From positions 1 to 31,380 of the forward strand of contig CAZFER010000072.1 in the NCBI GenBank assembly GCA_964517495.1: a stretch of 31,380 nt of DNA. Direction: 5' to 3'. Origin of the DNA: CAZFER01 sp964517495. Its GTDB lineage: Bacteria > Hinthialibacterota > Hinthialibacteria > Hinthialibacterales > Hinthialibacteraceae. Below the pieces are notes generated by a model, which was given only the letters and a program-made list of their open reading frames with translations, did no database searches and was not told where the DNA came from. The position numbers and the translations under genes were made by a program. Of the stretch, positions 8,626 to 16,403 are shown in pieces (within the stretch, counting starts at the first letter, position 1; every line of letters starts with the position of its first letter).

Positions 8626-8955
8626 GAATTCCCCTTTTTTTGAATTTTTTTTAGTGATAATAGGATTCCGTCTAGTTTGAATATTTAGAAATAATTACGT
8701 AACGATGGGTTCTGGTGGGATGACATTTTTTCTTGCTTACCCTCTTTATCAAATCAAAATATTTTTCTAACATTATAAAATCTCACTTTTTCAAATAGCG
8801 GTTATGCTATTTTATACCGCTTCACGTTAGTAGGTTGTTTTTATCTTTCTGTATTTGCATGCATGACTCCAAGAATGCTGTATCGATTCGTTTGTGTAAT
8901 GTTTGTTGGGTTTGTGAAGTCTTCTCAGGATTAATTCAAAGAATAGGGATGAGGG
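8626..8955. other. Intergenic region upstream of dnaB
   Basis: 330 AT-rich bases without a supportable gene. Just after the upstream stop GAATTC (8627-8632) and GAATT around 8641 flank a T run, a weak terminator-like arrangement. The dnaB ribosome binding site AGGG lies at 8945-8948. A minus-strand open frame overlaps this region but runs into dnaB antisense and is not credible. Confidence 0.5.
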
Positions 8956-10362
8956 ATGGTTAAAGCCAATCAAATAGCTTCGACAGATCGGACGTGGCCT
9001 CATAATCTGGAAGCCGAGAAAAAAGTACTCGGTGCGATGATGCTGGATGATGAGGCACTTCACCGGGCGAATGAAATCCTGAATGAATTGGATTTTTTTC
9101 AACCCCATCACCAAACGATCTTCAAGGTTTTGGTGGAGATGTCTTCCAAAAGCATCGCCATCGACCTGATGACGCTTTCCGATGTATTGGAACGGCGGGG
9201 AGAATTGGCCACCATTGGTGGAGGTTTTTACCTCGCGGAATTGGCTCAAAACGTGGCAACCTCTGCCAATGTTGAATATCACGCCCGTATTGTGCGTGAG
9301 CGGTCCATGCGCCGCCGTTTGATTCGCGAATGTTCCACTATTATTCAGGAAGCCTATGAGAGCGCTGATGATTCCGAGGAATTGGTCTCATTTGCGGAAT
9401 CTCGTATATTCCACCTTTCTCAACACCGGGTGGGCCGTTCCTTTAATCCATTGGGAAAGTTCCTGGATGCGGCGATTGAGAAAGTCCAATTGGCCCATGA
9501 GCGGGAAGGTTCACTTACAGGGCTTTCCAGTGGATTTCGTGATTTGGATTCTTTAACCTCAGGGCTTCAAGCGTCAGATCTGATTATTTTGGCTGCCCGC
9601 CCATCAGTGGGGAAGACCAGTTTTGTTCTGAATATGGCGGAGAATATCGCCATGGCGGGAACTCCCTCGGGGATTTTTTCACTGGAAATGAGTAGTGAAC
9701 AGATCGCCGAGCGTGTGTTGTGTTCACAAGCCAAGGTCAATTTAAAACATTTGCGTTCTGGCTATTTTACTAAAAAAGATGCGACTCGATTGCTGCAGAC
9801 CGCCAATCGAATCCATGATATTCCTCTGTATATTGACGATACGCCCAATCTATCACCGACAGAAGTGTTTAGCCGGGCACGGCGTTTGAAATCGGAACGT
9901 CCGGATTTGGGGCTGCTCATCATTGATTATTTGCAGTTAATGGGCAGTGGAGGTCGGGTGGAAAGCCGTCAGCAGGAGGTTTCTGATATCTCTCGCTCGC
10001 TTAAAATACTGGCGCGTGACTTGAATATCCCCATTATTGCTTGCTCACAGCTTTCTCGTGCCATTGAAAAACGTGATGACCATATGCCACGGCTATCTGA
10101 TTTGCGTGAATCGGGCGCCATTGAACAGGATGCGGACCTGGTGGTTTTTCTCCACCGTGAGCCGCTGAAATCGGATTTTGAAGGCAAAGAGGAAGAGGAT
10201 CTGGAAGCTGGCCGGGAAATCCATTACGCCTATAAATTAATCATTGGCAAGCATCGCAATGGTCCTATTGGAGAGGTCGATATTTACTTTGCGCGTGAAT
10301 ACACTCGTTTTTTTGATGCCGCTAAGGAAGAGCCTCAACCGGATGAGGATGTGCCATTTTAA
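8956..10362 (+). CDS. dnaB: Replicative DNA helicase DnaB
   Basis: 468 residues, normal length. It is the hexameric helicase that unwinds DNA at the replication fork and binds primase through its N-terminal domain. Seen: the N-terminal domain (PHNLEAEKKVLGAMMLD, residues 15-31; IDLMTLSDVLERRGEL, about 69-84), a linker helix, then the RecA-like ATPase: SGFRDLDSLTSGLQ (about 192-205), Walker A ARPSVGKTS (214-222), SLEMSSEQIAERVL, Walker B LLIIDYLQLM, SRSLKILARDLNIP, and SGAIEQDADLVVFLHRE with the C-terminal arginine finger region. No intein interrupts it. The start has AGGG 7 bases upstream. A two-gene probable defence module follows after 233 bases. Very secure. Confidence 0.97.
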   Translation: MVKANQIASTDRTWPHNLEAEKKVLGAMMLDDEALHRANEILNELDFFQPHHQTIFKVLVEMSSKSIAIDLMTLSDVLERRGELATIGGGFYLAELAQNVATSANVEYHARIVRERSMRRRLIRECSTIIQEAYESADDSEELVSFAESRIFHLSQHRVGRSFNPLGKFLDAAIEKVQLAHEREGSLTGLSSGFRDLDSLTSGLQASDLIILAARPSVGKTSFVLNMAENIAMAGTPSGIFSLEMSSEQIAERVLCSQAKVNLKHLRSGYFTKKDATRLLQTANRIHDIPLYIDDTPNLSPTEVFSRARRLKSERPDLGLLIIDYLQLMGSGGRVESRQQEVSDISRSLKILARDLNIPIIACSQLSRAIEKRDDHMPRLSDLRESGAIEQDADLVVFLHREPLKSDFEGKEEEDLEAGREIHYAYKLIIGKHRNGPIGEVDIYFAREYTRFFDAAKEEPQPDEDVPF

Positions 10363-10462
10363 GATGTGTTTTATGGGAGCTAATCGTAAATTTTTTGATC
10401 AACTCGGTTATTTCATAAATCAATTTAAATCAAGGCAATAATGATTGAATTTCTTATCTTGA

Positions 10463-10492
10463 TTGACAATGAGTAGTTTCACCCCTTCTGAT
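10463..10492 (+). promoter_or_regulatory. Candidate promoter for the RloA/RloB-like pair
   Basis: A perfect -35 TTGACA (10463-10468) with an 18-base spacer to TCTGAT (10487-10492), a 4-of-6 match to the -10. It is about 100 bases before the ATPase gene, in the 233-base gap after dnaB. The weak -10 keeps this tentative. Confidence 0.3.
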
Positions 10493-10595
10493 TTTCGTTA
10501 TTATTTGTCATAATGGTTTTGATTAGTGACTACGATGCAATGTTTATGTACATTATCCCCTTCAACGTTTGTCAATCCTAAACGGAGTAGTTTCG

Positions 10596-11777
10596 ATGCT
10601 GATTGAATTCAGCGTGGAGAATGTTTTATCATATAAACATCGTACAACTTTCTCGATGGTGGCATCGTCTGAGCAAACCTTACAGGAAAATGTTGTTGAT
10701 GATCCCGCTGGTTTTTCGTTAAACCTGCTGAAAAGTGCGTTTATATTGGGCCCTAATAATTCGGGGAAATCCAATTTAATTGTAGCTTTATCGTTGTTGA
10801 AACAAATCATTACATCATCCTCTCAAAAAGCCGTGAGTGTTCAACCCTTTATGTTGAATCGGCACATGGCGGAAAAAGAGTCAAAGTTTGAAATTACTTT
10901 ATTATGTCCGTCTGTTCGATGGGTTTATGGAATATCAATAAAAAGGCAATGTATCCAATCAGAATGGTTATACAGTTATCCCAGTGGCCAGCGGCGCTTG
11001 TATTTTGAGCGATATTATGATTCCGAATCACAATCCAGCCGGTTTAAATATGGGAAGCATTGGAAAAAGATCAAGGGATTGGATAAAGACATTCCTTCCT
11101 ATACATCGTTTTTGGCGCTTGCTGCACAAAATGGCCATGATACGGCAATGGCTATCTTATCATACTTTCAAGACAACATGATTTTTATGAATCATGCGAA
11201 TCAATTGGATTTGACACCTTTAAATGGCCACACAGAATTTAAAGATGAGATATTAAAATGGATTAATCTTGGTGATTTCAATATTGAAGATATCTACCTG
11301 GAGCCATTGGATAATCAACTAAAACTTCGTTATAAACAGGGTTCAGGAGAGAACGGATTTGCAGAACCGATCGTTTTCAATATGGAGGAATTATCCTCGG
11401 GCTTTCAACATTGGATTCAGTGGATATTACGAATTGTTTCACGCAGAGGAAAACATTCTGTGTTTATCATGGATGATTTTGATCACCATTGGCATCCATC
11501 GCTGACTCGGGCGTTTTTGAATTATTGGCATCGGCAAACAATGGGAGATGCTCATCACCAGCTGGTTGTTTCATCCCATAACATCAATTTATTGGATCCT
11601 TCTCTTCTTCGCAGGGATCAAGTGTGGTTTACCCAAAGAATGGTTGAAGATGGCTCCAGTGAATTGTATTCATTGTGGGGCTATAAAAAGCATTCCATGG
11701 GTGATCAAACCATTCGTATGAATTATCTCAATGGAAAATACGGAGCCATTCCATTAATTGAAAGTGGCTATCGATGA
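10596..11777 (+). CDS. RloA-like AAA/ABC-class ATPase of a two-gene defence-type module
   Basis: 393 residues. Walker A GPNNSGKSN (52-60) follows an N-terminus (MLIEFSVENVLSYKHRTTFSM) typical of the AAA15/AAA21 group of SMC/OLD-like ATPases. Later come a signature-like LSSGFQHWIQ (266-275), Walker B VFIMDD (289-294), the following HHWHP (298-301 region), the H-loop VVSSHN (324-329) and RRDQVWF (339-345), which is characteristic of RloA/AbiL-type ATPases. The residue after the Walker B Asp, normally the catalytic Glu, is Asp294. ATG 10596 is chosen over an upstream in-frame start because GGAG lies 8 bases before it. It overlaps the RloB-like gene by ATGA. Role inferred: phage-sensing ATPase partner of RloB, as proposed for RloA/RloB genes linked to restriction loci. 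No restriction-modification genes are in the window. Confidence 0.85.
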   Translation: MLIEFSVENVLSYKHRTTFSMVASSEQTLQENVVDDPAGFSLNLLKSAFILGPNNSGKSNLIVALSLLKQIITSSSQKAVSVQPFMLNRHMAEKESKFEITLLCPSVRWVYGISIKRQCIQSEWLYSYPSGQRRLYFERYYDSESQSSRFKYGKHWKKIKGLDKDIPSYTSFLALAAQNGHDTAMAILSYFQDNMIFMNHANQLDLTPLNGHTEFKDEILKWINLGDFNIEDIYLEPLDNQLKLRYKQGSGENGFAEPIVFNMEELSSGFQHWIQWILRIVSRRGKHSVFIMDDFDHHWHPSLTRAFLNYWHRQTMGDAHHQLVVSSHNINLLDPSLLRRDQVWFTQRMVEDGSSELYSLWGYKKHSMGDQTIRMNYLNGKYGAIPLIESGYR

Positions 11778-12376
11778 ATAAAACACGAAGTGATCGAACC
11801 TATAAACGAATTGGCCGTATTCGCCACCCGGATGAAACCATTCTCATCCTGTGCGATGAAGAGAGTGTGGATTATTTTGCCTTCTTTCAATCTCACTTTC
11901 GACTATTATCCGTTACCGTGGATGGATTTGAAGAAGGCGGACAGGATCCAGTAAAAGTGATTGAACAGGCGAAAGAAAGGCGAAAACGGCAGCAGTTTGA
12001 TACTATATGGTGTGTGTTTAATTGCGACTCGCGGGAGCCTCGTTTTAAAAAGGCGATGGAACTGCATCAGAAATATAACCGTTTTATCCGGCTGGCCTGC
12101 TCCAACCCGTGCTTTGAGTTGTGGTATTTGCTTCATTTTGAAGAACAGATGGCTTTTATTAAAGACCGAGAAAGCGTAATCCAAAAACTGGATCCCCACT
12201 TTCACTGTAATGGAATGAATCGGGATAATTTCCCCCTTTTGATGGACCGCCTTGATACCGCCCTGACCAACGCCGATAACCTTCGCCGCGTCAACCTTGA
12301 AGAATGGCGAAATGAGTTTAAGAATCCCTCCACCCACATGGATCGTTTGATACGGTCGCTGATGCCGGATGGGTGA
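11774..12376 (+). CDS. RloB-like protein (Toprim-type putative nuclease)
   Basis: 200 residues, the usual RloB length. Conserved blocks visible: TILILCDEE (22-30), the central WCVFNCDSREPRF (79-91), and the hallmark SNPCFELWYLLHFE (110-123). The family is thought to have a Toprim-like fold with acidic metal ligands (candidates E29/E30, D85). Family members usually read C-E-G-E-x-T-E near the N-terminus; here it is CDEESVD, so the second acidic position is shifted or lost. Translationally coupled to the ATPase gene (4-base overlap), which implies a complex or fixed stoichiometry. RloB-type genes are linked to restriction loci and resemble the AbiL abortive-infection system; anti-phage action here is inferred from that. 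Confidence 0.88.
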   Translation: MNKTRSDRTYKRIGRIRHPDETILILCDEESVDYFAFFQSHFRLLSVTVDGFEEGGQDPVKVIEQAKERRKRQQFDTIWCVFNCDSREPRFKKAMELHQKYNRFIRLACSNPCFELWYLLHFEEQMAFIKDRESVIQKLDPHFHCNGMNRDNFPLLMDRLDTALTNADNLRRVNLEEWRNEFKNPSTHMDRLIRSLMPDG

Positions 12377-12537
12377 GAGACTGTAACGCATGTATGACAA
12401 ATATTTGTTTTGGTAAGTCCTTAATTTTCAATATTTCCTACGTGGTTTTAAGGGGCAAAAAACAGCGTTTTCCCCTCCCTCCCTGTTGGTCATTTATTTT
12501 TTCTCCTTCTCATTATTGTTTATCCTATTGTAATTTA

Positions 12538-12557
12538 CCGGGCGCCCGGATTTTTTG
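12538..12557 (+). terminator. Possible terminator of the RloA/RloB-like operon
   Basis: Perfect 12-base GC-only palindrome CCGGGCGCCCGG (12538-12549) followed directly by ATTTTTT. As a hairpin it can form only a 4-bp stem on a GCGC loop, so it is weak by standard models. It is 160 bases past the RloB-like stop. A second hairpin with a bulge (AGGGGCAAAA / TTTTCCCCT, 12451-12479 region) precedes it. Confidence 0.35.
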
Positions 12558-12559
12558 AC

Positions 12560-13020
12560 TGGTTGGTAAACTCTTTGGATAGACGAATGTCTCAATCTAT
12601 TCGTGCAGCTGGCCAACCGTTCTACAAGAGATCAACCTTCCAATCCGCCTTGCGGCGGGCAGCGTGGGGACGCGGAAGGCGATGGGGTACCGATTCCCAT
12701 AGCCATAGCCATTTATCAACCGAGCGGGTGGAATTCGGCCGCCAAACCGATATTTTACGGACCTCCGCTCCCAAACGGAAAGTCCAACACCCAGGTTGGT
12801 AAACGTTTCCATTGCCGTTGCGCTTACGTTGTTTGGATCGAATACCCGGTTTGTATCCGTTTCCACCATCCTTCAACGCTCGGTCGAATGCCGCGCGGTT
12901 CATCCATTCGTCCGATATGGAGCGCATCGGTGTCCATCACGATGCCGCGAGATTGGAGTGCCGATCCCGCTGAGAAAAAATACTTCTCTACTAATAGGGA
13001 ATGTTCAGAAATAAAAGGGG
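12560..13020. other. Hairpin-rich, G+C-richer gene-free block
   Basis: This block is visibly richer in G+C than the AT-rich flanks and contains open frames on both strands at once, which is a sign of composition rather than coding. Small inverted repeats follow one another: ACGAAT/ATTCGT near 12584-12605, CCGCC/GGCGG near 12645-12658, GCGT/ACGC around a GGGG loop near 12662-12673, ATGGG/CCCAT near 12683-12701, and GGAC/GTCC enclosing CCG/CGG near 12760-12785. A short tandem CATAGC repeat sits at about 12700-12712. The overlapping open frames (for example 12603-13025 plus, 12597-12869 minus) lack ribosome binding sites and recognisable domains. Best described as a dispersed-repeat or structured intergenic element; I do not recognise an RNA family. 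Confidence 0.45.
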
Positions 13021-13120
13021 ATTAAAAGTATGATTTAATTGATTGTTGTGTTGTAAGGTGTTGATATTCAAGAGGTTGGGAGAAAATATAAAAAAGATTT
13101 TTTTTTAGAAAGATTGGTAG

Positions 13121-13166
13121 GGTGGGTTAAAAGCCGTGTTGTTTACGGCGTAACCCACCATTTTTT
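13121..13166. repeat. REP-like palindrome, also terminator-like
   Basis: GGTGGGTTA (13121-13129) pairs with TAACCCACC (13151-13159), and inside it GCCGT (13133-13137) pairs with ACGGC (13145-13149). TTTTTT follows at 13161-13166. The GGTAGGGTGGGTTA start and TAACCCACC end match a palindrome common in intergenic regions of many bacterial genomes. It may act as a terminator on the plus strand, although no gene reads into it directly. Confidence 0.6.
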
Positions 13167-13253
13167 CTATATGCGTAGTCATTAAGGGCGTGTGAATATA
13201 GGTTAATGTGTTGCCAATGAGTGGATGGGAATAGCTATGTTTGAGCGTGTGCC

Positions 13254-13314
13254 GAGCGGGCAGGGATGCCCGCTCCCCGTGAAGGCCGGTTGAGACGCAC
13301 CGGCTGGAAGCCGA
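13254..13314. repeat. Compound GC-rich palindromic repeat
   Basis: A perfect 9-bp hairpin, GAGCGGGCA (13254-13262) and TGCCCGCTC (13267-13275) around GGGA, followed by CCGG/CCGG and CGGC/GCCG (13301-13313) pairings. The compact, GC-rich succession of hairpins within an otherwise AT-rich gap is typical of dispersed intergenic repeats. Copy number in the genome is unknown. Confidence 0.5.
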
Positions 13315-13353
13315 TGCTCCCCGGGTTTGTACCTTGCCACGAGTTGGCGAGTT

Positions 13354-13392
13354 TGACAGCCCCCCCTAAATCCCCCCGTCAGCGGGGGGACT
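13354..13392. repeat. C-rich/G-rich palindromic intergenic repeat
   Basis: CCCCCCTAAAT precedes a perfect hairpin: CCCCCC at 13372-13377, a six-base loop, GGGGGG at 13384-13389, then ACTT. The order C-run, TAAAT, C-run, G-run, ACTT is the pattern of a short repeat found in intergenic DNA of many bacteria. A related element lies at 23840-23930. Confidence 0.55.
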
Positions 13393-13568
13393 TGTAAACG
13401 ATGTGCCCGACCGCTCAGGTTGAGATGGAGGTGGGGATGGATTTTGGAAGGGGTGACTCAAGGGCTGACTCCTTTGTCGTCTTGCCTTTGCTACCCGCCA
13501 AGCTGAAAGAGATTGATGCACAAACTGATATTGATTTACGATTGTCGGAAATGCATGAATTCTTGAAA

Positions 13569-14069
13569 TTAAATTTCCTGTTTATCCTTGACATCCTGGG
13601 AATCTTGATTCTGACAAATGGGGTCGTCCAGTGGATGGCTTACTTTTTCGACCAGGGCATCCAGGATACCGTTGAGGAATTTGGAGGAATTGGTGTCGCC
13701 GTAGCATTTGGCCAGTTCAACCGCTTCGTTGATGATGACGTTAGGAGGGGTTTTGGTGTTGTACATTAACTCGCTGACCGATAGGCGTAGAATATTGCGG
13801 TCGATGGGAGACATGCGTTCCAGGCGCCAATTGTGGCTGTGTTCTTTAATGATGCAGTCGATGTGATGTTGGTTTTTTCGAACGGATTGAATTAACGTGC
13901 GGCAGAACGATTCAGAGTTTTGGGATACATGAAGTTTGTCGTCTTCTTTCCACCAGTTGGAAGAAGGCAAAACCGGTTGTTCCAAACCGGCCTGGGTTTG
14001 GAGGTCCAAGGCATAAAGAACGCGAAGCGCGTATTCACGAGCAATGTGCCGTGGTTGGGATAGGCTCAT
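13569..14069 (-). CDS. nusB: Transcription antitermination factor NusB
   Basis: 166 residues, all-helical RNA-binding protein that pairs with NusE (S10) at boxA to keep RNA polymerase processive in rRNA operons. Seen: REYALRVLYALDLQ (residues about 11-24), the RNA-binding start of the family; LERMSPIDRNILRLSVSELMY (about 84-104); PPNVIINEAVELAKCYGDTNSSKFLNGILDAL (about 108-140), the conserved C-terminal block. The last 25 residues are a polar tail. The start codon overlaps the ribH stop by ATGA. Linkage of nusB to ribH is very common in bacteria, and here it closes the riboflavin operon. Confidence 0.95.
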   Translation of the reverse strand: MSLSQPRHIAREYALRVLYALDLQTQAGLEQPVLPSSNWWKEDDKLHVSQNSESFCRTLIQSVRKNQHHIDCIIKEHSHNWRLERMSPIDRNILRLSVSELMYNTKTPPNVIINEAVELAKCYGDTNSSKFLNGILDALVEKVSHPLDDPICQNQDSQDVKDKQEI

Positions 14070-14530
14070 AATTGTTCGCAGACGTTCGCCATTTCAATGG
14101 CTGCGGTGGCGGCGTCAAATCCCTTGTTTCCCGCCTTGGTTCCGGCCCGTTCCACGGCTTGTTCAATGGTGTTGGTGGTTAATACACCAAACGAGATGGG
14201 AATCCCTATTTCCAGGCTGATCTGCGCGACTCCTTTGGAGGCTTCGGCGGCCACATAATCAAAATGAGGGGTGTCGCCCCGGATGACGGCAGACAGGGCG
14301 ATAAGGGCATCATATTCGTCGGAGAGAGCCATTTTCTTAAGGACCAAGGGTATTTCCCATGAGCCGGGGACACGAACCACGGTGACTTGTTCTTCTTCGC
14401 CACCGTGCCGGTAGATGGCATCGAGGGCGCCTTCAAGCAGGCGTTCGGTGATGAAACTGTTGAAACGGGACACGACGATCCCAAAGACTTTTCCGGTTGC
14501 GTTCAAGTTTCCTTCAATGTGTTGAACCAT
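14066..14530 (-). CDS. ribH: 6,7-dimethyl-8-ribityllumazine synthase
   Basis: 154 residues. It condenses 5-amino-6-ribitylamino-uracil with 3,4-dihydroxy-2-butanone-4-phosphate to give the riboflavin precursor; members form pentamers or 60-mer capsids. Seen: VSRFNSFITERLLEGA (about residues 20-35), VPGSWEIPLVLKK (54-66), AVIRGDTPHFDYVAAEASKGV (81-101) with the catalytic His region, and GVLTTNTIEQAVERAGTKAGNKG (116-138). It overlaps the end of ribBA by 28 bases and has GAGGAAAG about 7 bases before its ATG, inside the ribBA coding sequence; this is unusual only in extent and suggests coupled translation. It overlaps nusB by 4 bases. Confidence 0.96.
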   Translation of the reverse strand: MVQHIEGNLNATGKVFGIVVSRFNSFITERLLEGALDAIYRHGGEEEQVTVVRVPGSWEIPLVLKKMALSDEYDALIALSAVIRGDTPHFDYVAAEASKGVAQISLEIGIPISFGVLTTNTIEQAVERAGTKAGNKGFDAATAAIEMANVCEQL

Positions 14531-15732
14531 GACTCACTTTCCTCGAATAAATGTCCCATTTTTTCTTCTTTGGTTTTCAAGTAGTTGATATTGTGCTCGT
14601 TCTGGCCGACTTGGATCGGCACACGTTCGACGATTTCAAGCCCAAAGGCGGATAATCCCACGATTTTGCGGGGATTATTGGTCATCAGGCGCATTTTGCG
14701 AATACCAAGGTGAGATAGAATTTGGGCGCCGATGCCATAATCGCGTTCGTCCGCTTTATGGCCCAGCTTTAAATTAGCTTCGACGGTGTCATATCCTTGA
14801 TCCTGCAGCACATAGGCGCGTAATTTTTCAACCAGGCCAATACCTCGGCCTTCTTGTTTCATATAAAGCAGTACCCCACGGCCTTCTTCTTCGATTTTGT
14901 GAAGTGCATAGGCCAATTGTTCGCCGCAATCACAGCGAAGCGAGCCTAATAAGTCACCGGTAAGGCACTGATCATGAACTCTTAACAGCACCGGTTCCGG
15001 GGTAGTGATATCGCCTTTAATCAAGGCGAGATGGGTTTTCTTGTCGATTTTATTTTCAAACAGGTGTAACTGGAACAAGCCATATTTTGTGGGCAGTTCG
15101 GTTGCCAGGAGTTCATTAACCAGGTTTTCGGTTTTGTGACGATATGAAATCAGGTCTTCGATGGTGACGATGCCAATATCATATTTTTCAGATAATTTTT
15201 CCAGCGCGGGCATGCGGGCAGCGCTTCCATCTTTATCGAGTATTTCACACAGGGCACCCACGGGGGTTAATCCGGCGATTTTTAGCAGATCGACCACCGC
15301 CTCGGTATGTCCGGCTCGCCGAAGCACGCCGCCTTCTTTGGCAATGAGGGGGAAAATATGGCCGGGGCGTCCAAAATCCTGAGGTTCCGAGTCACTATCC
15401 GATAGTTTTTTGATGGTAACCGCTCGATCGTTGGCTGAAATACCGGTGGTGGTTCCCACAGTGGCATCAACACTAATGGTGAAATTGGTGTGATGGAGGG
15501 AGGTATTGTGGGGAGTCATGGGGATTAATTCGAGCCGGTCCGCCCATGCTTTTTCCATGGCCACGCAGAGTAAGCCTCGAGCTTCGGTTATCATGAAATT
15601 GACATTTTCCGGTGTGATGAACTCAGCGGGGATGATGAAGTCACCTTCATTTTCACGGCTTTGGTCATCGACCACAATAAGGAATTTACCTTGTTTAAGG
15701 TTTTCAATGGCTTTTTCAATACTTAAGATCAT
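14503..15732 (-). CDS. ribBA: Bifunctional 3,4-dihydroxy-2-butanone-4-phosphate synthase / GTP cyclohydrolase II
   Basis: 409 residues, a normal RibBA fusion. N-terminal half (about 1-200): RibB domain with DDQSRENEGDFIIPAEF (acidic metal and substrate loop), HTNFTISVDA, RPGHIFPL and GHTEAVVDL. C-terminal half (about 205-400): GTP cyclohydrolase II with the zinc site CLTGDLLGSLRCDCGEQ (Cys-x10-Cys-x-Cys), KQEGRGIGL and the LMTNNPRK motif. It supplies both entry substrates of the pathway, from ribulose-5-phosphate and GTP. It starts 20 bases after the ribE stop and overlaps ribH. All catalytic motifs I know in both halves are present, so both activities are expected. Confidence 0.96.
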   Translation of the reverse strand: MILSIEKAIENLKQGKFLIVVDDQSRENEGDFIIPAEFITPENVNFMITEARGLLCVAMEKAWADRLELIPMTPHNTSLHHTNFTISVDATVGTTTGISANDRAVTIKKLSDSDSEPQDFGRPGHIFPLIAKEGGVLRRAGHTEAVVDLLKIAGLTPVGALCEILDKDGSAARMPALEKLSEKYDIGIVTIEDLISYRHKTENLVNELLATELPTKYGLFQLHLFENKIDKKTHLALIKGDITTPEPVLLRVHDQCLTGDLLGSLRCDCGEQLAYALHKIEEEGRGVLLYMKQEGRGIGLVEKLRAYVLQDQGYDTVEANLKLGHKADERDYGIGAQILSHLGIRKMRLMTNNPRKIVGLSAFGLEIVERVPIQVGQNEHNINYLKTKEEKMGHLFEESESWFNTLKET

Positions 15733-15752
15733 AGTTCATCAACTCATAATGA

Positions 15753-16400
15753 TTAATAATAACCATATTGTTGCAGTTTGACCGCGGTTAAACCAGTGTT
15801 TGGCTCATCCTGTTCAAAGCTCAATAAACGTTGAACATATCGAGCCAGCATGTCCACTTCTATATTGATCGCCTCACCCACTTTTTTGTTTCGCAGGTTG
15901 GTTTGCTCTACGGTATGAGGAATGAGGGCTACGCCTGCTTGTTGTTCGTTGACATTGGCAATGGTCAGGCTGATTCCATCAAGGGCAATGGATCCTTTTT
16001 CGGCAATTAAAGGCGCCAATGTATTCGGGAATGAAAATTTCAACGTAAAGAAATTTTCAGTTTTGGTCAATTCGTTAATGTAGCCGACTGCGTCCACATG
16101 GCCAGAAACGATATGACCTCCCAACCGATCGGATGGGCGAAGCGAAGGTTCAATATTTACCTCATCGTTGACTAAAATTTTACTCATTGAGGAGCGTTTT
16201 AGGGTTTCTTCAGACAGGTCAGCCCAAAAACAATCCTTGGTTAAATGGCTTGCTGTCAGGCATATGCCGTTGACGCAAATACTATCGCCACGTTCTGATT
16301 CTTGAACGGTATGGGGGGCAAAAAAACAAAACCGGGCAGCTGAGCCTAACATTTGTTTTTGCTGCACATTTCCCACTTCTTTGATAATCCCGGTAAACAT
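15753..16400 (-). CDS. ribE: Riboflavin synthase, alpha subunit
   Basis: 215 residues. It dismutates two 6,7-dimethyl-8-ribityllumazine molecules into riboflavin and the pyrimidine returned to RibH. Two lumazine-binding barrels are visible in tandem: MFTGIIKEVGNV at residue 1 with SICVNGICLTA (about 40-50), then GGHIVSGHVDAVG (about 93-105) with SIALDGISLTIANV (about 136-149). The protein ends with a 15-20 residue tail after MLARYVQRLL. It starts 3 bases after ribD with only a weak GAGATAAG binding site, so translation is probably coupled to ribD. The symbol ribE is used here for riboflavin synthase; E. coli calls it ribC. Confidence 0.95.
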   Translation of the reverse strand: MFTGIIKEVGNVQQKQMLGSAARFCFFAPHTVQESERGDSICVNGICLTASHLTKDCFWADLSEETLKRSSMSKILVNDEVNIEPSLRPSDRLGGHIVSGHVDAVGYINELTKTENFFTLKFSFPNTLAPLIAEKGSIALDGISLTIANVNEQQAGVALIPHTVEQTNLRNKKVGEAINIEVDMLARYVQRLLSFEQDEPNTGLTAVKLQQYGYY

Positions 16401-16403
16401 ATC

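Noticed and set aside
8956..10362. Intein in DnaB
   Set aside because: The helicase motifs are contiguous and the length is normal.
12597..13025. Open frames on both strands after the RloB-like gene
   Set aside because: They overlap one another, lack ribosome binding sites and known motifs, and coincide with a hairpin-rich block of higher G+C; composition explains them.
12377..13568. CRISPR array or tRNA/rRNA gene in the longest gene-free stretch
   Set aside because: The repeats are of different families, not evenly spaced, and no cloverleaf or rRNA-like segment is seen.
13401..13769. 122-residue plus-strand open frame
   Set aside because: Most of it is antisense to nusB, whose conserved motifs prove the minus strand is coding.
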